64,000 bases of DNA. Source: Viola odorata. Lineage: Eukaryota; Streptophyta; Magnoliopsida; Malpighiales; Violaceae. Of this stretch, positions 13,028-25,350 are shown one piece after another; the stretch's first letter is position 1, and every line of letters begins with the position of its first letter. The stretch is from contig OY829545.1 in assembly GCA_963691705.1 (NCBI GenBank), forward strand, positions 59,795,179-59,859,178, in the 5' to 3' direction. The position numbers and the translations under genes are program-made. The notes below the pieces were generated by a model. The model made no database searches, was not told the origin of the DNA, and saw only the letters and a list, made by a program, of their open reading frames with translations.

Positions 13028-14493
13028 TGAGATAAAATGCACATTGCACCACATCTGCATTCATTTATTTGATCATATCAAAATAAAAAAGTCGTGCCTC
13101 CCTCTAACATTTTATCTTCTTTTTTTCTTTAAGAACGTCCATCTTTTCCAAGTCCACCATTGAAATTAAAAAATTATCACCAGTCGGGGTTCACATATTT
13201 GTAATTGTTGGTATATTTATGTTCTACTTAGGATCTGTTTGGCGTTCCGGTTCTAGCTGGAAAAATTTTGTGGGAATAAGTTCTGTTTGAAAATGACTTG
13301 CTGGAAAAGGAGTAAACTGTTTGGTAAATATTTGTTAAAAGTTCTGTGGGGAAACTAGAAGTTGTTTATGCTGTTTGGTAAAAACAATTTTTAAAACTAT
13401 AGTTGGAATGTAAAATGACCATAAAGGACACAATTTCTTTTCCTATTTTAGAATTAATTTTTGTTTATGGGTAGATTGGTGAAATATGTAATGACACATA
13501 ATAAATAAGAAACTTAATGAATAATCACATGTTTGTAGTAAGTTTGTTACATTCTTGGTGATAAATCGTCAATTTATAAATATTAATTAACAATAAAGAT
13601 AATGGTAACCGAAATAATCACGAGTCGGATCGGAATTTTGAAAAACTAGAAACCAAGAAAACCGAAACTACAATATATCGTATTTTTACAAAATTAATTG
13701 TATTAACTTTTTTTATAGTAAATAATTAATGGTTTCGACTTATAAAATATAAATACATTATTCTTTTTTTTGATAAATAAATACATTATTCTTAGCATAT
13801 GTTATTCAATTTTTTTGTCTATAAATATATATTTTTTCTTATTTTATAAATTAGCATAATTATTTTATTAAACCTTGGTGGGTTACTTTTGAAAAATAAA
13901 CAGTCATTTTATAGATATCTTTTGAAAAATGAAACCCCCTTTTCTTCCAAAAAAAAAAATGGAACACCTTTTTTGCACAAATCAATGTAATACACAAACA
14001 AGATGATCTTTGCAATGGAAAATCTATGCTGAAATTTGCTTTCAGAAGCACAATTCAATTACTGGAACTTGGTCAAAACAGAGAGACAGAGAAATGGTAA
14101 ACAGCAAGACAACGAACAAATTAGAGATCAACAACTCTATGCAAAGTTTGAAGAGTTGTCTAAGGTTCAAACCTTGCTCTGTATCCTTACAAACAGAAAG
14201 ACAGGTGACACTGATCTTATATTACATAGATACTGGAAAAATCAATAATTTCCTGCGTTTTACACTATTTCCCTCACGCAGGAACTTATTCTAGTACACC
14301 AGTGTGGGACAGCATAAATCAAATCGTTAATCAAAGCACTTATTTTCCTTCATTGGAGTATCCTGCCACAGAAATTTAACCCAGCTCTAAGCATTCATGT
14401 TCTTGAAAGTGAAGCCGCATTATTTAAAACAAAGAATTCAAGCATAATTACCACCAAATGAAATGACGTACAGGAGCAAGAAGCTTCTGATAC

Positions 14494-14649
14494 TTCCACC
14501 ATCAAGCACCTTTTAGTCTGCCCCTTGTGACAAATAGATACCTTCGTATTGCAAGAATGAGGACCCATGTAGTTGCAGCAATTTTCTCCTTGATCATCAA
14601 AAGTAATGCTGAGCTGAGGACAGTTTTTAAAATCTGGGCTTCCAACCCC
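14494..14649 (-). pseudogene. Captured exon encoding a Cys-rich peptide, unidentified
   Basis: A 156-base open stretch (exactly 52 codons, phase 0) lies between a pyrimidine-rich acceptor TTTTTTCAG and a donor GTATCAG on the minus strand. It encodes [17 protein letters not shown] followed by [17 protein letters not shown] and [18 protein letters not shown], with six cysteines. Exon-like borders and ordered codon use suggest a real host exon carried by transposon A. I do not recognise the family. I find no start codon or partner exons nearby, so I treat it as a fragment. Confidence 0.45.
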
Positions 14650-15179
14650 CTGAAAAAACTTTTGGAGGGGAAAAAACTACTGCAAGCACTTTGAGAAATT
14701 ACTAATAGCTCATGTTCCTACTTATTTGCTTAGCAGCAGGCTGCTGCACTAGGCAACCAACCAACCAAAAGGCTGAGAAAGAAGCATAACAATTAACAAC
14801 ACAGTGATTCAAAGAAAGTACAGTTAAACTTTCCTATAATGCAAAGAAATTGCTACTGTGAAACTCAGACATATATCTCAACCTATTTTGCTATGATCTC
14901 ACTCAGCGATGCCTACAGTAATCACAACAGCAAGATCACACCTTGTAACCAAAGTATTTCCATATTAGCACAACATGATCTCAACGAATTTGAACAAAAA
15001 AAAATGCAAATTCCCAAAATTGACACACAAACAGCAGAGCAATTTAGGAACTTTCGTGTTTCATACTGTAAATTGAGCATTCTTCAACATTTAATAACAT
15101 GTGAACAGTGCAAACCAATTACCCTCGATTTCGCACATGCAACTAATTTCCAATTTTATGTTTCATAATTTCAAAAACC

Positions 15180-15675
15180 CGAGCTCAGTCGCTAATAGAG
15201 ATACAAAATACATTTTTAATAATCAAAGTCTAGAGGTACTTGCTACATTTAAAGCTGTAGATGATCAGGTATATTTCCTTCCAAAATTTTACAGAAACTA
15301 TTAACTTCCAAAAAACTTAAATCCTACCATATTTCAATTAACAAATGCAAGTAACCAGATAAAAATGGGAACTGAGATACCAGTTATAATAATCAAAGTC
15401 AAGAGGTAGTTGCTACTATATCAAACTGTAGACGAGCAGAAAATATTATAAAACCATGGAAACACACATTTCCTTCCAAAATTTGATAAAAAATACTACT
15501 TTCAACAAACTTAAACCCTATCTTAGCCACTTAAATCCTACCTTAGCTCAATTAACAGATGCAAGTAACCAGATAAAAATGGGAACACAGCCGCTAATAG
15601 AGAGACATGATATGTTATAATAATCAAAGTCAAGAGGTTGTTGCTAGATATCAAACTGTAGATGCAAGTTAACTA
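15180..15675. repeat. Degenerate tandem repeat, three copies
   Basis: The phrase AATAATCAAAGTC...AGAGGT...TTGCTA...AACTGTAGA occurs at about 15211, 15384 and 15618. The spacers also repeat (CATTTCCTTCCAAAATTT, AAACTTAAA-CCTA, GCTAATAGAGA). The unit is about 175-235 bases, inside transposon A. Confidence 0.6.
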
Positions 15676-16910
15676 CCATTTTCTAAGTGAAAACAGGAAT
15701 CCATTCATGCAAAGACCCTTTACATCTTAATACCCAATTAACCAAAAGATGAGATACTCAAAGCATTTGATAACAAGAAAACCAAGTCAACAAAAAGCCT
15801 AACAAAGAAATCAAAGGAAGGCCATAATAAGAGAGATGATTGGTACCCGAGATTAGGATAGACAGGTACAGTTGACCAAGAGAAAGCGGTGACGGGGTGG
15901 AGTAATTAGGATCGGGAATAGAGATATCGTTATCAAATCCTAACTCGGCGAGGTGGAGTAGTTAGGGTTTTCGTTGGTCTGGAGCACCGACGTCGGCGTG
16001 AGGGTTAGGGTTTTCGTTGGTAGGGAGCGTGGATTTCTTTTAGGGCAGAAGAAAATGCGATGGAGATTGGGGTAGGAGATTGGGAGAGAACTAGAGAGAG
16101 ATGTCTAGGGTTAGGGTTTTCGTTGGTCTGGAGGGGCAGAAGAACAAATGTTTGAGATTGGGGTGGAAGAACAAATTATATACCAGGTTTAAGTGTAAAT
16201 CTTTCAAAATTGGGTGTATATTTTTTCCAAATAAATTTGTTGCCTCCTTGCCGTGTCCTTCCCAAAAATGACTTTTGGCCACTGGACCAATTTGCTTCAG
16301 TCTCAAAAAGGTAAAAAATACAAAGGAAACCAAAAGTTCTCTTGGAAAAGCTGGGTTGGAAGGTGTTTACCAAACACCTAATAATAAAATTTGGGTTGGG
16401 AAAAGGCATTCTGGGCACCAAACTAGAATGCCAAACGGCAACTTAGCGATGAAAAATAGACTATAGAAAATGACATAAAATAAACAGTTTTAGAAAACAA
16501 CAAGAAGTTGTGCCACACTCAATCTGCAAATATTTGTTCAAAGAGTGTCAGAGGGTGTTTGGCGTTATGGTTTTGCCACAAAACCATGATTCAGTGGCTG
16601 AAATGGGTTATAAAGGTGTTTGGTTATCTCCATTTGCAATGGGCTTCTTGAGAAGCCCATTTCCTGAATCAAAGAAACCACCCAATCTTCCACTGGAGCA
16701 GATTGAGCCAGCAGCCAACGACCATTTTCCACTGGACACGGGAAGGACACTTTCATTAATTTTGGACAAAAATATTTGTCAAAGTTCGCGTTATTTACAA
16801 AACAACTAGGTATAAAAACTCTCCCTTCTTCTCACCTTGCTCGTCCGCATCGTCCTCTCCTCTCATCTCATCCATCTCCAAAAATCAAAACCCTAGGTTG
16901 GATCGGCGCC

Positions 16911-18286
16911 TGATTACATTGCATTTCATCATGTTTTTACTATCCATTTACTTGTTATTTGGGCAGTAAACCTACTGATTTATCCTTGTATTTCCCATAT
17001 CTTAGCAGTTCTGGTATGGAGGCAATTTATAGAAGAATATGACTTGTGGAGCGCTGAAGCTATTTTCCCGAGTCTTGGCCTAGCGCTTGGCCAAGACTCC
17101 GGCCAAGACTGATTTGCGAGAGAGGAATCATGAGCAGCGGCGTTGGGCCTTGCGAGCTGGCAAATCACAGCTGTCCAGCGAGATAGAGAAGGATCAAGAA
17201 GATATTTATTTAAGAATCCTATCAAGGATCTCCTTCCATCTTTATATATTTTAAATTCCTATTTTTATTCAAAACAAATCAGGATAATTTATTTGGAGAT
17301 TATTTAGGATATTATTTAGGAGATTGAGTTGGAGAAGGACAGAGGAGTTTTAGCTTACTTATAGCTGAACTTGTCCTCTTCTTCCCAGGCTCTCTTCTTC
17401 TTCCCCAATTCGACATTGATATACTTTTGCTCCGGATTTAATTTATTTATGCAATCAAGTATTTTATTTTTCTATCTATGAGTATGAGTAGCTAAACACC
17501 CATTCTTGGTAAGGGTTGATGAGCTTAGTTCTTATGCATTCGTGAGATCAAACCATGCTTAATAATCTCTTTATTCGTATTCATTTATTTCTTGAGCTTA
17601 TTAAATCGCTTACTCACTAGAGGCAAGAGTTGGCCATTCTTGTACCCTAGTAGAGAAGAGTTGCAACCAGCCTAGAAGGAAAGAGAGTACCCGTCGGCTA
17701 GGCGAAGCAGGTGACTAGTCTCGCGCCAGACTAGAAGAAATAAGTGATCTAGGTCAAGACCAGATTGACAACCTAGGGTTTCCACAGGGAAACACCTTGA
17801 CCTAGGTATTGTCTTCCCCTATACCATTGAGGAAGCGAACAACCATTCAAGACAGCAGTCAAACGGATAAACCCTTTAACCAGCAAGGTGTCCCCCGCCA
17901 GGTAATTTGAAGAGGAGGGAAGACAGGAGTGAACAGGAGTACCTCCACTCTATAGCAGTACTATGAACGAAGAGATGAATATACTTGAATCTATGATCGA
18001 AGCATAAGAACGCAAGCTCTCATATCACCCTTACCTGGACCCCTGTCTTGGCCAATACTACTTTGAACTATTTTTACTTCTTTCTGTTTTGTCTTTATTT
18101 TCAGATTCTACCAAAACCAAATCCAGTGACGAGGAAGTCAAACCAAGAACTACATTTCCTAGAGGTCTCTGTGGACGATCCTCTTACCACAATCTACAAA
18201 CTCTTGTGGACTGTGATAAGTTGTATTTCTACCCCCTTTTCCATACCTATTTCACTATTATATTTGACGTGTTCGACGCGCGATCA
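16911..18286 (+). repeat. 5' LTR of the gag-protease element
   Basis: 1376 bases. Compared with the 3' LTR it lacks about 16 bases near 24300, about 30 bases near 24893-24925 and about 55 bases near 25059-25115. The last difference ends between two GGCCAA repeats. It carries the full symmetric motif described in the findings at 17071-17110. Confidence 0.9.
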
Positions 18287-18291
18287 AATTT

Positions 18292-18309
18292 TAGCGCCGT
18301 TGCCGGGGA
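18292..18309 (+). other. Primer-binding site, tRNA-Asp type
   Basis: TAGCGCCGTTGCCGGGGA starts 5 bases after the 5' LTR. It matches the Athila-type site TGGCGCCGTTGCCGGGGA, complementary to the 3' end of plant tRNA-Asp, except for A instead of G at the second position. Confidence 0.8.
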
Positions 18310-18356
18310 TCTCTAACGGTATTTGTTGTTTTTGTTTTTTATTTTGTTTTTGATAG

Positions 18357-20431
18357 TTGATGACCAGGTCCTCTTGCAGAGAAGAAGATTTACTGCCATA
18401 CAATCCGAATCTCTCTAAGATCGAAGCACAACTCAGAAAGATAGCTAGAAAGAGGAAAATCCCAGAAGAAAGTGAATCGGAAACCTCTAGTTCCGAAACA
18501 GATTATAGTCTAGACCACAGTCTTGGCCAAGACTCCGACCAAGACATGGCAGAAAATCAACCAGAGCCTACGATGAGGGAACTGAATAGAACAGCAGAGC
18601 AGGAAACCTTTTCCTGTATCAGTTTACCAACTGTACCGAATGATTGGTCTATCAAGACCAATATAGTGGCCAACCTTCCTAAATTCTTTGGCCATTCGAA
18701 TGAAAACCCATTCAAGCATCTGAGGAACCTACACATTCAATGTGACATGATGAAACCAGCTGCTGTGAATATGGAAAGAGCAAAGTTGAAAGCTTTTCCA
18801 TGCTCTCTTGAGGGGGCTGCCCAAAATTGGTTCTACGGTCTACCTCACAACACGGTCAACACAGGGGCCGAGATGTCCACTTTGTTCCTAAACAAGTACT
18901 GGAATGCAACAAAAGCAGGGGTAGCTAGAAAGAACATGGCTGCCATCCAGCAAAGGAACAATGAGGGTCTAAGTGAATATCATCAACGGTTCCGTGAGTT
19001 GCAAGAAGTCTGCCCTACACACGGAGTTGCGGATCAGACAATGATCCAGTACTTTTATGACGGGATGCTCCCAAGTAACCAGGAGAAAGTGGACTCAGCA
19101 GCAGGTGGAGCATTGCAAGACTTGACTGTCACAAGAGCCAAGATACTACTTCAGACTATGGCAGACAATTGCCAAAATAATATTTCTTCTGACCGAAACT
19201 CTATTCCTTCAAATCTTTGTGCTATTAATGTTGAACAAAAGTTAACTGAATTAACTGACATGGTCAAAAATCTTTCTATTAACATTTCAGGTGCAATGCC
19301 CACAGGAATTCAGAATCAAAAGCAGGTAGCTTCAATGTGTGGGATATGCCAGCAGCAGGATCATCAAACCAACAATTGTTATATGGTGCAAAACCCTCCG
19401 GATGATATGACTCAGGTTAACGCAGTATATGCACACAACCAAGGGAGCATGCAGAACTACCCTCAGGGAAGTAACGAGTACTCATGGAGAGGCCGCCCAA
19501 ACTTCAGATGGAGCGATCCAGTCCCTCCACAACAGAATCTAGGCCAAGCCTCTGGCCAAGCTCCTGTAGCCCAGCTACCGTCTATCCCTCAACCTTTGCA
19601 GACTACTGGTCCATCTATAGAAGACACTCTTAAAAGTTTTATGCAAGCAACCCAAACTGGTTTGGTAGAGATGCAGAAGAATTTTATGCAGTCACAGGCG
19701 GAGATGCAGAAGCAAATCAATCAGATGGCTAACCAAGGGAGATTACCTTCTGCCACCGTGAACAACCCCAGGCACAATGTTAGTGCCATGAGTTTAAGGA
19801 GTGGAGTTGTGTTACCAGAGAGGGAAGGTGCGAAAACAGACAAAGAATTGAAAAAAATTCAGTCGCAAGAGTTGGATGAAGATGAGGAGGAAGAAATTGA
19901 GGCAGATGCTGTCTTGGCTAAACCTGTGGCCAAACCTGACCAGAAGGAGGAAGTGATCGAAATTCCTCCACCATTCCCTCCTAGATCCTCAAAAGAGAAG
20001 AAGCGAGATGAAACAAGGGACTTTATGATTTTTTTTGGAAAGATAACTGTTAATATACCTATGTTAGACTTAATTGCCAAAGTTCCCTCTTATGCTAAAT
20101 TTCTTAAAGAATTTTGCACTAACAAAAATAAAGTTGCAGGTATAGAGAGAGTGCATTTAGCTCATAATGTCTCTGCAGTGCAGCAACTTCCAGAGAAGTG
20201 CAAGGATCAGGGAACTTTCACCATCCCATGCCGAATAGGAAACAAGACGATTGAGAAAGCCCTTTGTGATTTAGGGGCTGACATCAATGTGATGTCTTTG
20301 AGCGAGTTCGAGACCCTGAAGTTAGGAACGATGAAGGAAACTGACTTGGTGATTCAACTGGCTGACAGATCGTTCATCCGACCCAAGGGAGTCGTAACAG
20401 ATGTCTTGGTAATGGTAAATGATTTTATATA
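18357..20431 (+). pseudogene. gag-pr: Retroelement gag and start of protease, interrupted by a solo LTR
   Basis: Gag polyprotein of a Ty3/gypsy element, which would form the virus-like particle. A retrotransposon gag domain spans about residues 105-265 (AKLKAFPCSLEGAAQNWFYG). A CCHC zinc knuckle is at about 327-340 (CGICQQQDHQTNNC, C-x2-C-x4-H-x4-C). A proline/glutamine-rich linker follows, then an aspartic-protease segment with ALCDLGADINVM at about 634. The frame runs on past the insertion to a stop at 20483, but codons after 20431 come from the inserted LTR. The remaining protease codons resume at 21821. There is no RT, and the frame is otherwise open over 690 codons, so the interruption may be fairly recent. 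Confidence 0.9.
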
Positions 20432-21815
20432 TGATAGAGCATTTTATGTCCATAATTCTTCCCTCTTTTATATGCCTTTTTAGATCATGATGCTACTTAT
20501 GTTGCTGTGTTTATTCACTTTTTGCAGATCTGGGCAAATTAAGAGGAAAATACGAAAAGGAACGTTTTCTATCACTTTCTGGATGCATTGGAGCAGCTAG
20601 GCCGAGCAGCTGGACGTTCGCGGAAAGCAGCAGTGTCCTAGCGAGAAAAGGAAACTAGCGCAATAAAGGAAAAATATCGGATCTGCTCAATTAATGCGCC
20701 AGAAGTCCCAATCGCAGTAGAAGTCCTTTGGGGAGTTGAATTCAAATCGGATTAGGAGTTTAATTTGTAATAATAATATAAATACTTTAGTAATTAGGTT
20801 TTTGAGGGGGGCTTCTTCCCTTCTTTTCTCCCGCTAGCTTTTTGGCGCCACCACTGCCTTCGGCAATCTCTGTTTTCTCTTCAATAAACCGGAGCAGTTG
20901 CTCCGGCCGGTAATCAATAAGAATTCTTCTTCATCCTCTTTTCTAATTTACACGCAATTTATTTATCTAATTGTTTTTACTTTTAATATGTGTGGCTAAA
21001 TCTTCTTGTTCTTGGTGAGAGTCGATTGAAGGTTGCAAGGGAAGCCGTGAGGTCAAATTGTACTTTATAAATTCTGTGTTGGTATCCTCGTGTTCAATAA
21101 TTAATTGTCAATTTACCTAGGGTAATTATTAGCTTGATCACCTAATAATAGAACTAGAGTAATTACTATCGTCCCTATCGTTATACCTAACGCGAAGCTG
21201 CAGGGTAGAGCAGATAACCATACTGGTCCTGACTGGAAGCCTGGTATCCCCTAGTTGGATTGAACAAGTCGTTAGGGTAGAGCCCTAAGCGTACAGAGTG
21301 TCTCGCCCTAGATGCATCTTACCTCTTCTTCATGGGCATCTGAGTGTTGCCTCCATAAGCGTACCTTGGAGGACGGCGGACTGTCAAGGTTACCCCATAA
21401 GCGTACCTTGGGATAACTTCTACTACGAAGGTAAGCAGGGGACCTAAGCGTACCTGGTCCCTATAGTGTATCTATCAGCTCGGGGTAGACGATGCTTGCG
21501 CCAATGACCGGCTGACCGTAAATGCAACTGGATTCGGACTCTTACCGAGAACTCGTCTCCATTGATTTCTTATTACTATTATCACATTCTACTGTTAGTC
21601 TTTATTACTTGCGTAGTTAATAATTAGATTAATCAAACAACCATTCAAAACCCCCCCTTCGGTTATTTATTGCTTGGATTATTTAGTTGCCAAATTGAGT
21701 TGAGTATTGGTCCCTTAATCCCTGTGTTCGATCCTGTTACCATTATACACAATTTATTGTGCACATTGACTGCAGGTTTTATTATTATTTTTGTATGTGC
21801 TTCGACAACACATCA
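20432..21815 (+). mobile_element. Solo LTR nested in the protease region (TSD ATATA)
   Basis: 1384 bases starting TGATAGAGCA and ending CAACACATCA, flanked by ATATA at 20427-20431 and 21816-21820. Removing it and one ATATA rejoins the protease frame exactly. There is no internal region, so it is the product of LTR-LTR recombination. It contains a polyadenylation-like AATAAA near 20883 and several GCGTACCTTGG phrases (about 21360-21450). Its family is unrelated to the host LTRs. Confidence 0.88.
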
Positions 21816-21820
21816 ATATA

Positions 21821-22157
21821 CCCAGTGGATTTTTACATTGTTGAAATGAATGTTCAATTGCCTTCTTGCACCACTGACATTTTATTAGGAAGACCATTTC
21901 TAAGGACATCGAAGGCTAAGATTGACTGCTTTGAAGGGAGCATAATTTTAGAATTCTGTGGAAGGACTATAAAATTCAGCATTACCGAAGCATTACAACA
22001 TCCAAATGATTTACATTGTGTGAATTTTCTTGATGTGTTAGATCCAATTACTGATAAAATGGCTGATATTTGTGTTAACAATCACCTCGAGTATGTGTTG
22101 AGCAGGGGAACTTCAACAAAGACACTGAAGGAATTGGAGGACAGAATAGGAAATTAG
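21821..22157 (+). pseudogene. Distal protease segment of the same retroelement
   Basis: Continues the aspartic protease after the solo LTR. DILLGRPFLRTSKAKID is the conserved flap-to-C-terminal block of Ty3/gypsy proteases (LLGRPFL). The frame ends at 22157 with ELEDRIGN. A further short open stretch, 22176-22379, reads LAKTRAKTAK and ends near PKGPNKLSA; it may be decayed gag-pol linker. No polymerase follows. Confidence 0.8.
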
Positions 22158-22379
22158 AAGGAGCTCTAAGAAGTTTTGGGCAGTCTGGCCGATCCAAAAG
22201 AGACAGACGCAATCTTGGCCTCGAGCTTGGCCAAGACACGGGCCAAGACTGCAAAAGTGAAAAGGAAAATAGGACAACAGAATTATGAGCTGGAACAGCC
22301 CCCCGATCCATTCAAACGTATACCTATAGGGGTTGTCAAGGGAATGCCACCCAAAGGTCCTAACAAACTAAGCGCATAG

Positions 22380-23889
22380 GGGGAATTTGGAGAAGTTTCC
22401 TGATAAGAAACCCATGGCAGTGTCGAGCCCAAGATAATAAATAAGGGCGCTACATGGGAGGCAACCCATGCTTCTTTTATTTATTTTCATTTGATTTATT
22501 TTTTATTTATTTTTGTTCTATTTGAGTTTGCTGGGTTGTTTTGGTTGCTCGCAGGAATTAAGTGTGGGGACGATGCTGCGGATTGGCCTAGAGCTTGGCC
22601 AAACCTCAAGCCTAGACTCTGTTGGAGTTAGAGGGACACGTGTCAGTGCCATCAATTTTAGTCGTGGGCAACTCCAACCGTCATATCCATTTGTATTCTC
22701 CCACAGCCGCCAGCGCCTCTTGATCCACAGCAGCCCCTCCAGTTGCGGATCTAGGCCAAACATCAGGCCAAGATCCTCCCGCTCCAGCAGCATGTTCTGT
22801 TTTTGCCCCTAGGTCGTTTCTTTCTTTTCTTTTTATTTCTATCTTTTATTTGTCTCTCCACACAATGAGGACATTATGTCTTTTAAGTGTGGGGAGGGTT
22901 TTTTTAATTTCTTATTTTAATGTTTGTTTTTGTGTTTGTTGTGAATATTGATTGATTTGTGTGATTTTGAGTCAATTTTTTTGCGTTTAAAATTTTTTCT
23001 TTTTACATCAGTTTGTCCAGTTTTGAGTTAGATGTTTGCATGATTTTTTGTTCTTCTTTTTATGCTTGTTTGAGTCTGTTTTGATTGAGTGTACACCGGC
23101 CCCCCTAGATTTCAACTTAGGTTGTTTAGTTTACCACTGAAATTGCAAGTAGACACTTGTCTAGGCGAAGCAATGCTTTAGTAACAGGGAAGCGAACGAG
23201 CGTAACTTGATCAATGCCTAAGGGGCATATTATCTAATGTCACCCAAACAAACACTATCCACATGGTCTAAAGGACGTCTAGCTTAAAACCTTAACGAAC
23301 ATTAGGGTGTCTAGGCTTGTTGCGTCTAATTTGAGTGTGCTTTGTTCTATCTGTTTGAAGTGTGAGACATAAAAAGGTGTTGGAACGTCATAGGGCAGAC
23401 ATAGCAAAGGTGGAAGTTCTGGGTGCCCAAAAAGAACAAGCTCTGTCTATGTGCGATGCCTGTAAAAATACAAAGGGCATGAAAAAAAAATGATGAAATA
23501 TGCCTGTAAAAATACAAGGACATAGAAAAAATAAATCTGCTGAAAATGATTTAAATGACACTAGTCTTTAGGCACGTCTGGATAGAATAGCACTCGGTGG
23601 GACTCAAATCTGTGGTGAGTTTAGACCCCTATACATTATAAATTCAATTCTTGCAGGATGTCTTGATACCATTTGGATGAGGTTTGTTTAGGGTATTGAT
23701 TTGTCCTTGTTAGTCTAGCATTGGGTCGCTTAGGGAAGTGTCTTGGTAAATTCAGTGGTGAGGTGAACAGCCGAAAGGAGAACTCTGGGGGACTTGGTGT
23801 ATGCTCTGTTTTGTTGTGTTTATATGTTTTGTTTGTATGTCTTTGAGTCTGTATGCTTGGGGGCAAGCATAGTTTAAGTGTGGGGAATT
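22380..23889 (+). other. Non-coding 3' spacer and polypurine tract of the gag-protease element
   Basis: T-rich DNA with repeated AAGTGTGGGGA phrases near 22560, 22885 and 23876. The last one, at the junction with the 3' LTR, is the likely plus-strand primer (polypurine tract, about 23875-23889). Athila elements carry a long spacer here that can hold an env-like frame; I see none. Confidence 0.6.
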
Positions 23890-25350
23890 TGATTACATTG
23901 CATTTCATCATGTTTTTACTATCCATTTACTTGTTATTTGGGCAGTAAACCTACTGATTTATCTTTGTATTTCCCATATCTTAGCAGTTTTGATATGGAG
24001 GCAATTTATAGAAGAATATGACTTGTGGAGCGCTGAAGCTGTTTTCCCGAGTCTTGGCTTAGCGCTTGGCCAAGACTCCGGCCAAGATTGATTCGCGAGA
24101 GAGGAATCATGAGCAGTGGCGTTGGGCCTTGCGAGCTGGCAAATCACAGCTGTCCAGCGAGATAGAGAAGGATCAAGAAGATATTTATTTAAGAATCCTA
24201 TCAAAGATCTCCTTCCATCTTTATGTATTTTAAATTCCTATTTTTATTCAAAACAAATCAGGATAATTTATTTGGAGATTATTTAGGATATTATTTAGGA
24301 GATTATTTAGGAGATTGAGTTGGAGAAGGATAGAGGAGTTTTAGCTTACTTATAGCTGAACTTGTCCTCCTCTTCCCAGGCTCTCTTCTTCTTCCCCAAT
24401 TCGACATTGATATACTTTTGCTCCTGATTTAATTTATTTATGCAATCAAGTATTTTATTTTTCTATCTATGAGTATGAGTAGCTAAACACCCATTCTTGG
24501 TAAGGGTTGATGAGCTTAGTTCTTATGCATTCGTGAGATCAAACCATGCTTAATAATCTCTTTATTCGTATTCGTTTATTTCTTGAGCTTATTAAATCGC
24601 TTACTCACTAGAGGCAAGAGTTGACCATTCTTGTACCCTAGTAGAGAAGAGTTGTAACTAGCTTAGAAGGAAAGAGAGTACCCGTCGGCTAGGCGAAGTA
24701 GGTGACTAGTCTCGCGCCAGACTAGAAGAAATAAGTGATCTAGGTCAAGACCAGATTGACAACCTAGGGTTTCCACAGGGAAACACCTTGACCTAGGTAT
24801 TGTCTTCCCCTATACCATTGAGGAAGCAAATAACCATTCAAGACAGCAGTCAAACGGATAAACCCTTTAACCAGCAAGGTGTCCCTTGGCTAGGATTATC
24901 AGGAAAAGGAGTACCCGTCAGGTAATTTGAAGAGGAGGGAAGACAGGAGTGAACAGGAGTACCTCCACTCTATAGCAGTACTATGAACGAAGAGATGAAT
25001 ATACTTGAATCTATGATCGAAGCATAAGAACGCAAGCTCTCATATCACCCTTACCTGGAATTCCCTTTTACTAGATTTATTTCAATCTTGACCCTTGTCT
25101 TGGCCAAGCCTTTGGCCAATACTACTTTGAACTATTTTTACTTCTTTCTATTTTGTCTTTATTTTCAGATTCTACCAAAACCAAATCCAGTGACGAGGAA
25201 GTCAAACCAAGAACTACATTTCCTAGAGGTCTCTGTGGACGATCCTCTTACCACAATCTACAAACTCTTGTGGACAGTGATAAGTTGTATTTCTACCCCA
25301 TTTTCCATACCTATTTCACTATTATATTTGGCGTGTTCGACGCTTGATCA
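23890..25350 (+). repeat. 3' LTR of the gag-protease element
   Basis: 1461 bases, TGATTACA...TTGATCA, followed by the TSD GCGCC. It carries the symmetric TTGGCC motif at 24050-24089 and a second pair at 25096-25122. Confidence 0.9.

Larger units (their letters stand above)
13231..16442 (+). mobile_element. Gene-capturing DNA transposon A (3-bp TSD TTA)
   Basis: The left end starts GGATCTGTTTGGCGTTC; the right end, read inward, starts GTTGCCGTTTGGCATTC. Both are flanked by TTA (13228-13230, 16443-16445). The ends and TSD resemble PIF/Harbinger/Tourist elements, but I see no transposase. About 210 bases at the left end match the right end of transposon B (27240-27447), and about 200 bases at the right end match the left end of B. 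A and B are therefore two members of one family with asymmetric ends, in opposite orientation. The interior (3.2 kb) carries a spliced host-like exon and a tandem repeat. Confidence 0.6.
16911..25350 (+). mobile_element. Non-autonomous Ty3/gypsy (Athila-like) gag-protease retroelement
   Basis: Complete element: LTRs 16911-18286 and 23890-25350, both TGATTACA...GATCA. It has a perfect 5-bp TSD GCGCC (16906-16910 and 25351-25355), a primer-binding site, one gag-protease frame and a polypurine tract. There is no reverse transcriptase, RNase H or integrase between 22160 and 23890, so it must be mobilised in trans (TR-GAG type). The protease region is interrupted by a solo LTR. The primer site complementary to tRNA-Asp and the long spacer after the coding part point to the Athila lineage. 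The LTRs differ by several indels, so it is not very recent. Confidence 0.9.

Noticed and set aside
16980..17225. 81-codon minus frame in both gag-element LTRs
   Set aside because: Repeated because of LTR identity; no domain, antisense to the element.
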